A DNA stretch of 64,000 nt, from NCBI GenBank assembly GCA_932294295.1, contig OW028584.1, positions 26,187,970-26,251,969 of the forward strand, given 5' to 3'. The stretch is from Alitta virens (taxonomy: Eukaryota > Annelida > Polychaeta > Phyllodocida > Nereididae). The notes under the pieces were generated by a model. The model was given only the letters and a program-made list of their open reading frames with translations, did no database searches and was not told the origin of the DNA. The position numbers and the translations under genes were made by a program. Shown in pieces: positions 36,301 through 44,441 of the stretch (position 1 is the stretch's first letter; the number at the start of each line of letters is the position of its first letter).

Positions 36301-37143
36301 GGGGACATAATTGGCCAAATACCACTTATGTCAATTTGGAAGTCACAGTGTTTAAGATGGAAATAATGTACTACCATAATGGAGGTCCAACACTCTTTCA
36401 ATGCACTGTATGTTACAATGTCACCTCATGATTGACCATTAGTGAGTGCGTTATTGTTCTGCTTTCTTAGATTTCTTAGATTCGGACAAGGTTTATACCG
36501 AGTACCTAAGTAATAACTGCTTAATCATTCCGTAATTAAAAGGTATGTGTGAGAAAATGAATCATTATATTAGGATTATACTCCATATTTAATCAATTAT
36601 ATTTGAACAAAGATCTTGCATTTTGACAAAAGTATTGAATGAATCTGACTGAGACTATATGTTTTCATGAATGATGTTCTTATAAATTAAGTAGTAAAAG
36701 ATTAATTGCACTTTAATAATGGTTATCCGTTTTCTGTGTAGACGGATGCACATTTTTGACCGCAACTATATGGTCTGGAGATAGTATTTTGTTGGACACT
36801 TTTTGATTGATTAATGACAGTGAACGGCAGATTATTTAGTTTGTTTGATATTTACCTGTGTGTGTCCACGTCCAAGCGAGCCGTTGTCCGCAAAACATCT
36901 CAGATCTAGCCCATTAATGAATCCACAGTTTGGTGAAGCGACAAAATGCTCATGAAATGGGTTCATTTTCGATTGCCACTTCGACAAACGAATTTGACAA
37001 TCAAAACATTCAACCTGATCTTGAACTCCCGTAAAGAAGAATCCAGCTTTTGCCAAAAAACTTGGGAAAACATGATAACGTGCTGTATTCCATTGATTGA
37101 ATGTTGCGAGTCGGCAAAGCTCATTTTGGTAAACATGGGACAT
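15117..37143 (-). CDS. BIR-RING inhibitor-of-apoptosis protein, three exons, 20 kb first intron
   Basis: Exons 37143-36856, 16715-16637 and 15436-15117 join in compatible phases (0, then 1) to a 228-residue model. Residues 11-75 form one BIR domain, with zinc ligands C46, C49, H66 and C73, the GFFFTG turn and W56. Residues 97-122 are an acidic linker. Residues 139-173 are a C3HC4 RING: C139, C142, C154, H156, C160, C163, C170, C173, with CGHIVCC and CPICRG typical of IAP E3 ligases. A 53-residue acidic tail extends beyond the RING, where many IAPs stop soon after. The expected role is a cytosolic ubiquitin ligase and apoptosis or immune-signalling regulator. The invariant Gly after the second Cys is Gln50, and Phe before Pro71 is Ser70. 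A phase 0-0 exon hidden in the large intron cannot be excluded. The paralogue at 41075 is divergently arranged. Confidence 0.8.
15437..16636 (-). other. Intron 2 of the minus-strand IAP gene
   Basis: 1200 bases between the acidic and RING exons. It contains a C10 run near 15581 and AT-rich DNA; nothing else is recognised. Confidence 0.6.
16637..16715 (-). CDS. Minus-strand IAP gene, acidic linker exon
   Basis: A 79-base exon with acceptor ACTTTTAACAG before GATGATCCT and donor CACT|GTGAGC. It encodes DDPAAQVNPREAEEEEVKEE and further acidic residues. Its phases (0 in, 1 out) match both neighbours and exactly match the acidic exon 43654-43753 of the paralogue, which is the main support for such a low-complexity exon. 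Confidence 0.7.
17760..18060 (+). pseudogene. Tc1/mariner-like transposase 3' remnant
   Basis: The frame at 17863-17961 reads QLEQFCIEEWGKLSPA, then a short stretch ending in KGAATKYVM and a stop. This matches the C-terminal pattern of Tc1-like transposases (LEQICxEEWxKLPP...KGxxTKY). It is followed by GGGGTCGAATACTTTTTCAA, a phrase typical of the 3' end of such elements. The sequence just before it (17771-17843) recurs at 39487-39560. Only the tail survives, so it is non-functional. Confidence 0.6.
18081..18640 (+). repeat. Left terminal arm of the foldback element, outer unique part
   Basis: Inverted copy of 35790-36352; by eye only isolated differences occur over more than 500 bases. It carries an 82-codon open frame (18379-18627) whose first 73 codons recur identically in the other arm. 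That is expected from arm identity and is not evidence of coding. Confidence 0.9.
18640..20390 (+). repeat. Left tandem array of palindrome-centred units (110 bp and 56 bp)
   Basis: Long units of about 110 bases (for example from 18727 to 18837) contain CAGCGATTTTATTAAATCGC, then AACAATCTTTTTGAAATGGT, a TCTCCAGAAGACACTTCA phrase and a CCAATGGAAATC phrase. Short 56-base units keep only the palindrome, the AACAATC phrase and CACCAAAGGAATTA. Long and short units are intermixed. Confidence 0.95.
20390..20830 (+). repeat. Left inner tandem units of the foldback arm
   Basis: Longer, more diverged units with shared phrases TTTGCCAATGTT, CTGCAGACTGATTTAAATAA, GTTTGTTGATTTACTAAA and CAACTGAATATACACAACTT. 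They match 31040-31790 in inverted orientation. Each also carries a GATTTA...TAAATC self-complementary word. Confidence 0.85.
21201..23020 (+). repeat. Tandem segmental duplication within the foldback spacer
   Basis: 21201-21845 and 22341-23020 are diverged direct copies about 1140 bases apart. They share GGCCACTATAATTTATCCAA, GACCAGCCAATCAGATCTCC, GTTGACCACAAACTCAATC and ATGCATCACTTGACCTA. Each copy includes TGAT/GATA simple repeats, expanded differently. Confidence 0.9.
22560..22792. repeat. TGAT/GATA microsatellite
   Basis: (TGAT)n, GATA and TTGA tracts within the second copy of the spacer duplication; the counterpart in the first copy is at 21474-21645. Confidence 0.95.
23475..23600. repeat. 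CTAT/TATA microsatellite
   Basis: (CTAT)n with TCTG and TATATA interruptions. It gives a false YLSIYLSI frame. Confidence 0.95.
25281..25343. repeat. Perfect 30 bp inverted repeat with a 3-base loop
   Basis: 25281-25310 (starting TAAAGTATAATTTGC) is exactly complementary to 25314-25343, with CCA between. It lies in the foldback spacer. No mismatch is seen in the stem, so the single strands would fold into a long hairpin. Confidence 0.95.
26512..27062. repeat. GACTGACTGGTT minisatellite
   Basis: About 550 bases of imperfect GACTGACTGGTT units with (GACT)n expansions and variants such as GACGTGCTGGTT and GACAGACTTGGT. Confidence 0.95.
27200..28000 (-). pseudogene. Decayed non-LTR retrotransposon reverse transcriptase
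   Basis: On the minus strand, about 27875-27730 reads YADDMILCSESAAGLQKL and then YFKSWHLIVSLSKTNV. This contains the YADD catalytic motif (27867-27856) followed by the LSKT(K)xxV motif of LINE reverse transcriptases. A frame change leads to KFGDSIMEVSKECKYLGTVF (about 27725-27660), the usual conserved block downstream of YADD. Upstream frames resemble the preceding LFNLFLxxLEY region. Several frameshifts and stops make it non-functional. An 85 bp direct duplication (27341-27425 and 27426-27510) lies in its 3' part. The clade is uncertain. Confidence 0.8.
27341..27510. repeat. 85 bp direct duplication
   Basis: 27341-27425 and 27426-27510 are almost identical; both include CCAAGTTTGGCATATATTGC and CAAAGTCAGCAAATTCTTT. 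It lies inside the LINE remnant. Confidence 0.95.
28045..28382. repeat. GACA/GATA microsatellite, about 340 bp
   Basis: (GACA)n grading into (GATA)n and (GGAT)n. Three long minus-strand frames over it are artefacts. Confidence 0.95.
30134..30203. repeat. Short dispersed repeat shared with 62797-62866
   Basis: ACATAGGCTGCGCTGCAG, then AAACCCTCAGCGA, TCCCACATAG and CAGGCATCATT, occur in the same order in both places. This is probably the end of an unrecognised mobile element. Confidence 0.75.
30300..30410. repeat. TCTA/TCTG microsatellite
   Basis: (TCTA)n then (TCTG)n inside the foldback spacer. Confidence 0.95.
30690..31790 (-). repeat. Right inner tandem units of the foldback arm
   Basis: Inverted counterparts of 20390-20830, with more units. 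Repeated phrases are GTTGGTTGATTTAATTAAAT, GCAACATTGGCAAAT and GTGTATATTCAGTTGGCAAA. Diverged units continue outwards to about 30690. Confidence 0.85.
31790..35790 (-). repeat. Right tandem array of palindrome-centred units, about 4 kb
   Basis: Inverted counterpart of 18640-20390 but more than twice as long. Units show TTGCGATTTAATTAAATCGC or the AATAAAATCGC variant, then GAGATTTCCATTGGAGTTTG or GTGATTTCCTTTGGTGT, then GAAGTGTCTTCTGGAGAGT. It includes a 1151 bp higher-order repeat. Confidence 0.95.
32942..35243 (-). repeat. 1151 bp higher-order repeat, two near-identical copies
   Basis: Position 33001 matches 34152 and 33901 matches 35052, both 1151 bases apart, and the intervening sequence agrees almost throughout. 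Within each copy a 220 bp sub-duplication is visible (33361 and 33581). No counterpart is seen in the left array. Confidence 0.9.
35790..36352 (-). repeat. Right terminal arm of the foldback element, outer unique part
   Basis: Inverted copy of 18081-18640, ending GTCACAGTGTT at 36352. The near-identity of the arms contrasts with the heavily diverged internal repeats. Confidence 0.9.
36856..37143 (-). CDS. Minus-strand IAP gene, first coding exon with the BIR domain
   Basis: The ATG at 37143-37141 follows CTCAACCAAC and is the first Met in frame. It gives MSHVYQNELCRLATFNQW, whose spacing to the zinc ligands equals that of the paralogue. The exon ends CACACACAG|GTAAATA after codon 96 (Gln), phase 0. 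Confidence 0.88.
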
Positions 37144-39486
37144 GTTGGTTGAGTGAATGTGTGTTCTTATTTTTAATCTCCAAAACCCGAGGTAAAATGT
37201 ATGTTATTGTTTTTTATGAAATGTCACATACTTTACTGTGATTAATAATTAATAATTAATTATTGCACGTATTTATTGCCGCTATAATCCGATATTTCGT
37301 GTTCGTCTGAAGTTTAGAGAGTAGAACATGATTTTTTTTTTATCCAACATGCTGATTGGTCCACTGAAGATCATTACATCCGGATGTTTTCGTATTAATA
37401 TTTTTTCCTGCATTTCTTATTTGTAATAGTTAATAGCTAATAATGTTACTATGGTAAATCTATAGTGATATATAATTGCTTTGATCATGTGGTACTATCG
37501 AAAACAGGCTTAATGCACCATAATTGTATAGCACATAGTTACTATGACCCACTTTGACAAGTCATGTCAACCAGGAAGATAACATTTTGAAAATTCCTCA
37601 TTGTATCATAATGGTGGACAGAAAAAATTACTTTGACGATACATTAAAATTTGTTGAATATGTTAGGCCTTCTCCCATGATAAGAGTTTATGTTTTATCA
37701 GAATAGGTCTATATAGTTCATCTGTCAATAAACTAGCTAAATATATATAACCTATCTCGCCTTGAATGCCGTATAGAGTAGACATCATTCACCAGTTAAA
37801 AAATGTTCATTTTTAATATAGAAGTTACCATAAAGGTCTGAGCAATGTTTTCTGTTTACCCAAGAAAGTGTTTCAGTGAGTTTCCTAACAATATGACAAG
37901 GAAAACATTAAGTCCAATCTGTCTCTGAAAAAAAAACGCATTACATTTCCAAATATTTCCTCTTTTAACTTTGTAGTTTCTCTACTCTTCTAAATCATTT
38001 TACAAATGTCTCCAAAATGAATATACATATTCAGCTTGTGTCACTTAAATAATTCCACATGGTAAATTCTTAATTGTGTCGAATAATATGTATAAATCAT
38101 ATTTCTTAAGAACAGTATCTTAGTTCTATATATAGATGCATAGATGAGTAACATATTGAAATGGTTGTGACTCCTTTCCTGGCGAATAAAGCTGTGTCTG
38201 GCCAGCCAAAGTAACTGAAATATCATTTTGAACGTCATTCCCTGTGTCTTAACTGATATTTAATCCGGTATAACTTCAGGATATTCATGAATCAATAAGT
38301 CCCAGTTTTGTGTAAAGTGTGTATGTGATGAAACAGTGCGGAAAGGATGGCAAAACAGCAAGAAGACCAGACCAGTAGTATTCTACGGGCGTAACTTTGG
38401 TGAGATTTTTTTTGGACTTAGACAAAATCATAGGAAGACTTACTCATGCGAAAAAAAGGTGGATAAAAATCTGAAGAATTACTGTAGTTGTATTGCAGAT
38501 TATTAAGGAAGTACTATATATACATTTAAGGGGTATTTCCATCCAAGGTATAAAATAAGCGTGTAACGATCCCAAAATGTGCAGTGATCAAATCGTCTCT
38601 AGTTATATTTCCCTCATACTTAACATATATGTGAACTGCCATATTGATATTTTTGCGCAGATATTTCGTGAAATGTGCAGTGATCACTTTATTTTTATTT
38701 TATACCCTGTTTTAAAATTCCATCATCAAACTTCGCAGACTGTAAGCAAACTATAAATAAGTGTAATTTCACATGCATCTGTACATGTTTTTCTTATAAC
38801 CTAAACATTTTATATATGTGTACATCAATTGATGTCTCCTAACATTGTTCTTATTCCCTACAACTTGTAAGTTTACTTTTATGTTTATATTGTTTTACAT
38901 TTTTGAATAAACAGTGATGTGCACGCATAACCCTATATTAACATTATTATCATAATTTTTATTAGTATAATATTTTATAAAATCTACACAGTATTTTTAA
39001 AATTTTTGGAAATACCTTGTTGGTTGCCCCCCCCCCCCCCCGCCCCTGACAGCAGCATACCATTAATGAATAAAAATGAAATGGTCATAGTAGTGATGTA
39101 TGATTTAAGCTAGTTTGTTATTCCGGTAAAAAAAAAACTAAAAAATAAAATTATTAACAGCGAATTTGTTTTCAATATGGTGGCACTAGAAGTAAATTTG
39201 AAAAATTCGTGGACAATCGTGATCATGGCCTTACTGTTGGGTTCCATCGCACCCATCGCACCCCTCCCCCCCCCCCCCCCCGGCTACGAGCCTGAAACAG
39301 GTCACACTTATAACTCAATTTTTCTTGTTTTATAAATTATACTTAATAATGGACATTAGAATATATTCATATTATATGAAAGTACACAATGTGTTCAAAA
39401 TTCTAATTGCATAGTGGTATAAATAATGCACTGCGATATGAATTTAAAAACAAGTAATTCTCTTAAAGAGGAGGATTGGTCTAGTA

Positions 39487-39560
39487 AAAGGAAAGCAGTG
39501 GGAATTATAGTACTACTACATGAATGTAGCAACAGCAGGTGCAATTAGAAATATAATTTA
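39487..39560 (+). repeat. Copy of the repeat at 17771-17843
   Basis: Shares AGCAGTGGGAAT, then AGTACTACTACATGAATGTA and AGCAACAGCAGGTGCA, with the segment before the Tc1-like remnant. It suggests both derive from one transposon family. Confidence 0.75.
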
Positions 39561-40827
39561 GCAGAAAATAGCAGAAAAATGTACAAACAACAAGTTAATT
39601 TTAATAAACCAAATGTAGCAATAGCTTACTATAACACCATCAATCATGTGTTCTTGATTAAGATGACATGGCAGACAAAAAAAAATAATATTCTAAATAT
39701 ATTCTTTTTAAATTATTTTCGGCCATGTCCTCTTAGGGGCTCCGTACTGTGTTAATGAAAGTATGATATATCATACAAGTGTGGATATTGTGCTATTTTA
39801 TAGAATGCCCCCTCCCTTACCGTAAAGTTTGATGCATGGTAACGCTGGTGGCGCAAACAATTATTTATGTGGCAACTTCCCGGAAACTACGATACTGTTG
39901 TTTAGTTACAAACCAGGTCTAAAATACCTTTGTGTCTGACCCCTGTCTGAGGCTTTTTCGTCTAAAAGGCCGGGCCTACAGTCGACCTACATATTAATTA
40001 CATATTTGTTATTCTCAAATAAACGCCGGTCTCGTTTAGACGCCGGGGATAAGAGTCTAAAATAATGGAGCCATTCATGGTTGGTGAGCAGGCAAATTCG
40101 AGTGGGCTGAATTGAACCTGTGATCGTTCAAATCGGTCACTGCACGTACAGGGACACACTGTGGCCGCAAAAATGGATTTATTTCGTATTTCTGGTCAGA
40201 TATTGTTAATTTATTTGATACCAAACTTCAAACATTATCTAAAAGTGACTACAGGAATAACTTAAGCAAGGAATATTAGTTATTAAGAACGTATTTTGGG
40301 AAAATATGCATCTAGGAGTTGGCTGACCTACTTAGAGAAAAGGGGCAGCTGATGATGTCACTTATTTTGGTACCCTACAAATCTGCATAATATAGCAATG
40401 GATATTACATGAAATCCAAAATATTACGTGTTAATAACACATATTGAAATTGATGACTGAATTTATAAACAGAAAGAACTTGTAACAAACATATTTTAAT
40501 TAAAATGTTGAATTTTGAGTTCAATTGGATTTACAGTTTTATTTAAAATCATTTTGGAACTGCAGTTACAGTTTAATTCCATCTATACTGTGATATGACT
40601 CATTGGCCTACGTGACTTGTTTTGTGTGAACACAGAACAAGGATGACGGCCATTTTGATAAAACTAATATCAAGTTCCAAAAATGATGTATATTTTTTTG
40701 TTCGAAATATCCTTTTACAAAAATACAAAAAAAAACGTTTTCAGGTATAGACGATAAGGCCAATACAGATCAAGTTTAAGGAGCCAAAATTAATTATTTG
40801 TACTAGTCTCCCGGTGGGTGCCCCGAG

Positions 40828-40835
40828 TGACGTCA
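40828..40835. promoter_or_regulatory. Palindromic CRE (TGACGTCA) upstream of the plus-strand IAP gene
   Basis: A full CREB/ATF palindrome about 240 bases before the start codon, followed by CACATGA, in a locally GC-richer block. It is plausible as a promoter element. A second TGACGTCA occurs in a BBOX intron (53203-53210), so chance or repeat origin is possible. Confidence 0.4.
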
Positions 40836-41074
40836 CATGATATCTCAACTCCGAGAGAGAGGCTGAATCGCAGAAAGTTTACACTAGGATGGTAGCTGCA
40901 TACGTGGCCTTTGGGGTGGCGGTCTTTCCCTATCTCATTCACCCTGCTACATTTCTCCGCCCCACTACACCAGTTTTGGCCCGCTTGCTGTAGCCTTCTG
41001 CTTCATTCCACCCAAGTTCAGGCATAAGGCTTGCTTGCTGCCAAATACACGCACAAGCCATGTAAAATATAACA

Positions 41075-41472
41075 ATGGATTATAGCAATGAAAATAACCG
41101 ACTCGTTTCATTTGCTGGCTGGAATACTTCCAAATTTAAAGCAGAACCAAGCCTCCTATCCAATGCTGGCTTTTACCGGATTGGCAATGATGAAAACGAC
41201 AGTGTTCAATGCTTCTGTTGCGGATCAAAGCTGTCAGATTGGAGCCGAAGATCGCACCCAAGAAGAGAACATGCATTAGCTAATCCCGATTGTGCCTATT
41301 TGACTAGGGGTGATCCCAGTGCCCGGCTCCAAAGAGAGGAAAACCCGTACATGCACAGGGTTGGACGAAATGACATCAACGCAGATAGACTTCTCAAAGC
41401 ACCACCGAACTCACCTACTGCCGAACACATGGAGTCACTAGAGATTAACTTGATGTCTTATTCACTTGAGAG
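41075..41472 (+). CDS. Plus-strand IAP gene, exon 1 (BIR)
   Basis: The ATG in AACAATGGA context is the first in frame. The exon codes the BIR and about 60 further residues, ending TTGAGAG|GTTGGT after two bases of codon 133. Confidence 0.9.
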
Positions 41473-44441
41473 GTTGGTGTTAATCAAATATCTGATGAAT
41501 TGCAATATGAACATTAAATGTTTTGAAACTCTTTTCCTTCACTTTCATTAGTGTACTCCCTCCTGAGTGCAAACTGAACTTGTCTTGCATAATAAAGGCA
41601 GTAAAAACGAACAAACAATAAAACAAATTAGTAAATATGCCTAATGGAGTAAAAGTTAGTTATAGCCCTTCAGCGTCCAGATATAACCAACAAAAATGTT
41701 AAATAACTCCGTCTTATTCGGGATATACAGCAGTTTTCGAGGGAGCATCGCTGACCGAATCTTCAGAACAACATTTGGAGACAGATTAAAAAGTAGATAA
41801 GGCAATATTTATGTCATTGACGTTAGGACCCTCAGTTTTACGCCATTTGGCACATGTTTATCCCACAACCCCAAATGGCCCAATGCTATTCTTATATTCT
41901 CCTAGACCAGATGACCACAGTCACCACACTATATGGCGGTTTATGACCTCACAGATGTTGGACTTGTGGTTTCACCCTCTTCTAATCGAAATTGTTAACG
42001 GTCTCTTAATGGTTTTCTGATGGTCCAGTAACTGCTGTAACTGATACCTGCATTTACTGCAACAAGATAAATGTGAATGGTGAAGTCAAAATGGCTGTCA
42101 AATCATTTCACTAATGTTTCAGTCTTTCAGGCCACATGACATAGACAATCCAGGCTTGCAATAGAGTCTTTTCACCGAGCAGCCATAAATTCAGCAAGAC
42201 ATAAGTCTTTCCTCTCCTCTTATTACTCATTTTGCTTTTCAGACATAGTAGGTCGTAACTAACTGATTCCATAAATAACAGAAATCAACTAAATGATAAG
42301 ATGTCAAATATGCATTAAAATGCACTAAAAATACTGCTGCTAGGATGCACTTTGCTTCAGCCAATCAGAGTCAAAGGTGGAAACTGTGTCAGCCAATAGA
42401 ATTGCATTATTCTGTCGCAGCCACCTGGTGGAAAAACAGACTTATAGTGATATAGTGACTGCAGTCTGGGCAAATGGGCAGAATAGTGCTGGATGATGCT
42501 ACTGTATGTAGCATACAATCATAGTTAGTTAATTCCAATTTACCGATAAATAACAAAATGAGCTAAAATGTTTGATGAGTGACATAGATATGTGGTGCTG
42601 TTTTCTTTGGTCAGCCCCTACAATGTCCAAAGAAGAAATCGGGAAGAATGGGGGGGGGGGGCACTGTAGGGGAGAGGGGTCAAGGTCTTGGCTGTGGGGG
42701 GGGGGGTCATGGACCCCTCAGCCCCCCCTCCCCCAATGGCTACGCCACTGTACCCAAGTTGTAACACTATGAATGATATATTTCATCTGATTTTGTTCAT
42801 ATATATATATGATTATATATAATCTGTATTCACAATTTTATATAAAAACAAAGAAAAAACAATGTAAAAACAATGTAAAAAAAAATGCACCTGCAGGCTT
42901 ATGATTATAACTTGTTAAAAAATGTACAGCTGCAACCAATAACATTAATATACTGCAATCTGCATTGTTGTCTTTTTTCTGTCTATTTTGTGAATTTTGC
43001 AACCATTTATCTAAACGCACAGTAAATTGACAATGTTAAGTTTTGTTGTTTTTAAATTTTTCATCTAATGTTCATGATTTCTGTTTTCAGAGACTTTCCT
43101 GCACATGAACCAGCCCTCGTGTCTAATGCTGGAACTGTACAAGATTCAGTTGCTTCACAAGATTCAGAGCTTTTGCCGGTATGTACCATACAAAAGTAGT
43201 TCATACTATAAAACATTTTGTCTTAAGACCCCCATATATGACAAACAGTGTTATTTGTTTTGGTATAAAACTCACAGTGTTATTTATTATTACATGTATA
43301 ATGTATAATATTGCATGTATTAGACTAAAGGCCCACAACATTGGCTGAGGGCCCTGTAGGAATATTAACAAATATATATGAATTTGGGGCAATCTGATAG
43401 GTCTGTCTAGTCATGTGACCCTGAGGGTTAGTGAACATAGTTGCTGGGGGCCTCAGACAAATGTCATTTTCTTCTGAAATCTTGTTATCACTGAAATGTT
43501 AGACATGTGCAATTTCACAGAACTTCCCTTTTATTAGTCTGTTCGCAGTTCACTAGTTAATTTTATTTCATATGATGTTATGAATCATTCGTGTCTGAGA
43601 TATAACTCCCAAGTGTGATTGCTGTGAAAGCTACATTGCAAATCTTTTGACAGGATGAAAGCGAGGCAGCTGGAGCCAGCTGCGAAGATGTTGAGGACGG
43701 CATAGATGATCACAGAAGGCAAGAAGATGCTGAAGAGGTCATTGCTAACAAAGGTATTGCATTCACGAACACTGTTAATCTATAACTTATAATGGGACAG
43801 TTGGGTCAAGAGGAGCTGATTTCCGGTACCTACCACCAATGCATGATGACGTCATTGTGTTCAAACAAATGTTGTAGGGACTGGTATGCGGCACCCCCTG
43901 CCGCCTCAAAATTCCCATTTGACTCTGACTCATTCCCATCTCAAGTATAGAGACAGGTCAGGTCTGTCAGTTACTCCCTGCGGCCCAGACAGTATTATGA
44001 TAATTGACCAATAAAGGTTTTGAGTTAGTTTTCTTATTCTTAGCATGGAATTACACAGTCTTAAAAACAACTTTGTCATTTATTGTCATATTTTTTTTGT
44101 ATTTTGCAGATGTCATGATCGAAGTCTTAGACAGGCTTCAAAGGGAAAAGCTTTGTAAAGTGTGCTGTCAAGAGGACGCCTCTATTTTGTTCTTAAAATG
44201 TGGCCATATAGTTTGCTGTGCAACTTGTGCTCCTGTTTTTCGCGAGTGCCCGGTGTGTCGTGGAGTCATCCGTGGCTCCGTTAGGGTACTATTTAGCGCC
44301 CTAGACGACGTCCAACCAGAAGAAGCCCCTCTCAATGAGGTTGACTTCCCCAGTTCTCAGCTACACATTGTTCGGACAGTTAAAAAATCGGTCAATTTAG
44401 ATGACAATTTTTTATTACTCGGACAACCATCCAGGAAGTAA
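41075..44441 (+). CDS. BIR-RING inhibitor-of-apoptosis protein, four exons
   Basis: Exons 41075-41472, 43091-43178, 43654-43753 and 44110-44441 join (phases 2, 0, 1) to a 305-residue protein. A BIR domain spans residues 9-75, with zinc ligands C46, C49, H66 and C73, W56 and the GFYRIG turn. After a linker, a second partial BIR-like segment (about residues 126-150, MSYSLERRDFP...LVSNAG) lacks any zinc ligands. Residues 163-195 are acidic. The RING is C211, C214, C226, H228, C232, C235, C242, C245, with CGHIVCC and CPVCRG. A tail of 60 residues follows the RING core. The predicted role is a cytosolic E3 ubiquitin ligase regulating caspases or innate immune signalling. Its BIR ligand numbering equals that of the minus-strand paralogue, and the RING intron phase is the same, so the two are duplicates. 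Confidence 0.88.
41551..41720. repeat. Dispersed repeat shared with about 60238-60352
   Basis: ACTCCCTCCTGAGTG, AAACTGAACTT, the GCATAATAAAGGCAGTAAAA phrase and GCCTAATGGAGTAAAAGTTA all recur in order at 60241-60350. A related ATTCGGGATATA phrase follows both at different distances. It lies in intron 1 of the plus-strand IAP gene. Confidence 0.8.
42155..42262. repeat. Dispersed repeat, inverted relative to 50230-50335
   Basis: GAGTCTTTTCACCGAGCAGC, CAGCAAGACATAAGTCTTTC and CTCCTCTTATTACTCATTTT recur as the reverse complement near 50240-50335. Confidence 0.85.
42640..42755. repeat. G/C-run repeat ending GGCTACGCCACTG
   Basis: Two G11 runs and several C runs around TCATGGACCCCTCAGCCCCC, ending CAATGGCTACGCCACTGTAC. 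The word CAGTGGCGTAGCC is, from memory, the terminus of a widespread hAT-type MITE. It lies in intron 1 of the plus-strand IAP gene. Confidence 0.5.
43091..43178 (+). CDS. Plus-strand IAP gene, exon 2 (degenerate second BIR)
   Basis: Acceptor TCTGTTTTCAG ends at 43090; donor CCG|GTATGT. It completes Arg133, then reads DFPAHEPALVSNAGTVQDSV and on to LLP. The motif resembles the start of a BIR, but the zinc-binding half is absent. Confidence 0.75.
43654..43753 (+). CDS. Plus-strand IAP gene, exon 3 (acidic linker)
   Basis: Acceptor TTTTGACAG ends at 43653; donor AAAG|GTATTG. Codes DESEAAGASCEDVEDGIDDH and on to VIANK; phase 0 in, 1 out, as in the paralogue. Confidence 0.8.
44110..44441 (+). 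CDS. Plus-strand IAP gene, exon 4 (RING)
   Basis: Acceptor TGTATTTTGCAG ends at 44109. The first two bases complete Asp196. VMIEVLDRLQREKLCKVCC leads into the RING; TAA stop at 44439-44441. Confidence 0.92.

Larger units (their letters stand above)
18081..36352. mobile_element. 18.3 kb foldback-like element with long tandem-repeat inverted arms
   Basis: The sequence starting AACACTGTGACTTCC at 18081 is matched in inverted orientation ending at 36352. The outer 560 or so bases of the arms are nearly identical. Inward of this, both arms consist of tandem units carrying GATTTAATTAAATC-type palindromes (left about 18640-20390, right about 31790-35790), then a second family of longer units (left to about 20830, right from about 30690). 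The spacer is roughly 10 kb of repeats and decayed LINE. TAAG lies immediately outside both ends (18077-18080 and 36353-36356). If the element is taken to begin at CACTG, the flanks are TGTAAGAA and TTTAAGAT, an imperfect 8 bp duplication such as hAT elements make. No transposase frame is seen. It sits in intron 1 of the minus-strand IAP gene, about 500 bases from the BIR exon. Confidence 0.8.
37144..41074. other. 3.9 kb region between the divergent IAP genes
   Basis: No coding sequence recognised. It presumably holds both promoters and 5' UTRs. It contains C runs at about 39028 and 39267, a copy of the 17771 repeat (39487-39560), and a candidate promoter block for the plus-strand gene near 40800-41000. 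Confidence 0.5.

Noticed and set aside
18081..36352. Maverick/Polinton interpretation of the large inverted-repeat element
   Set aside because: The size is similar, but no polymerase B, integrase, ATPase or capsid-like frame is present. The arms are tandem-repeat arrays, and no 6 bp duplication is seen.
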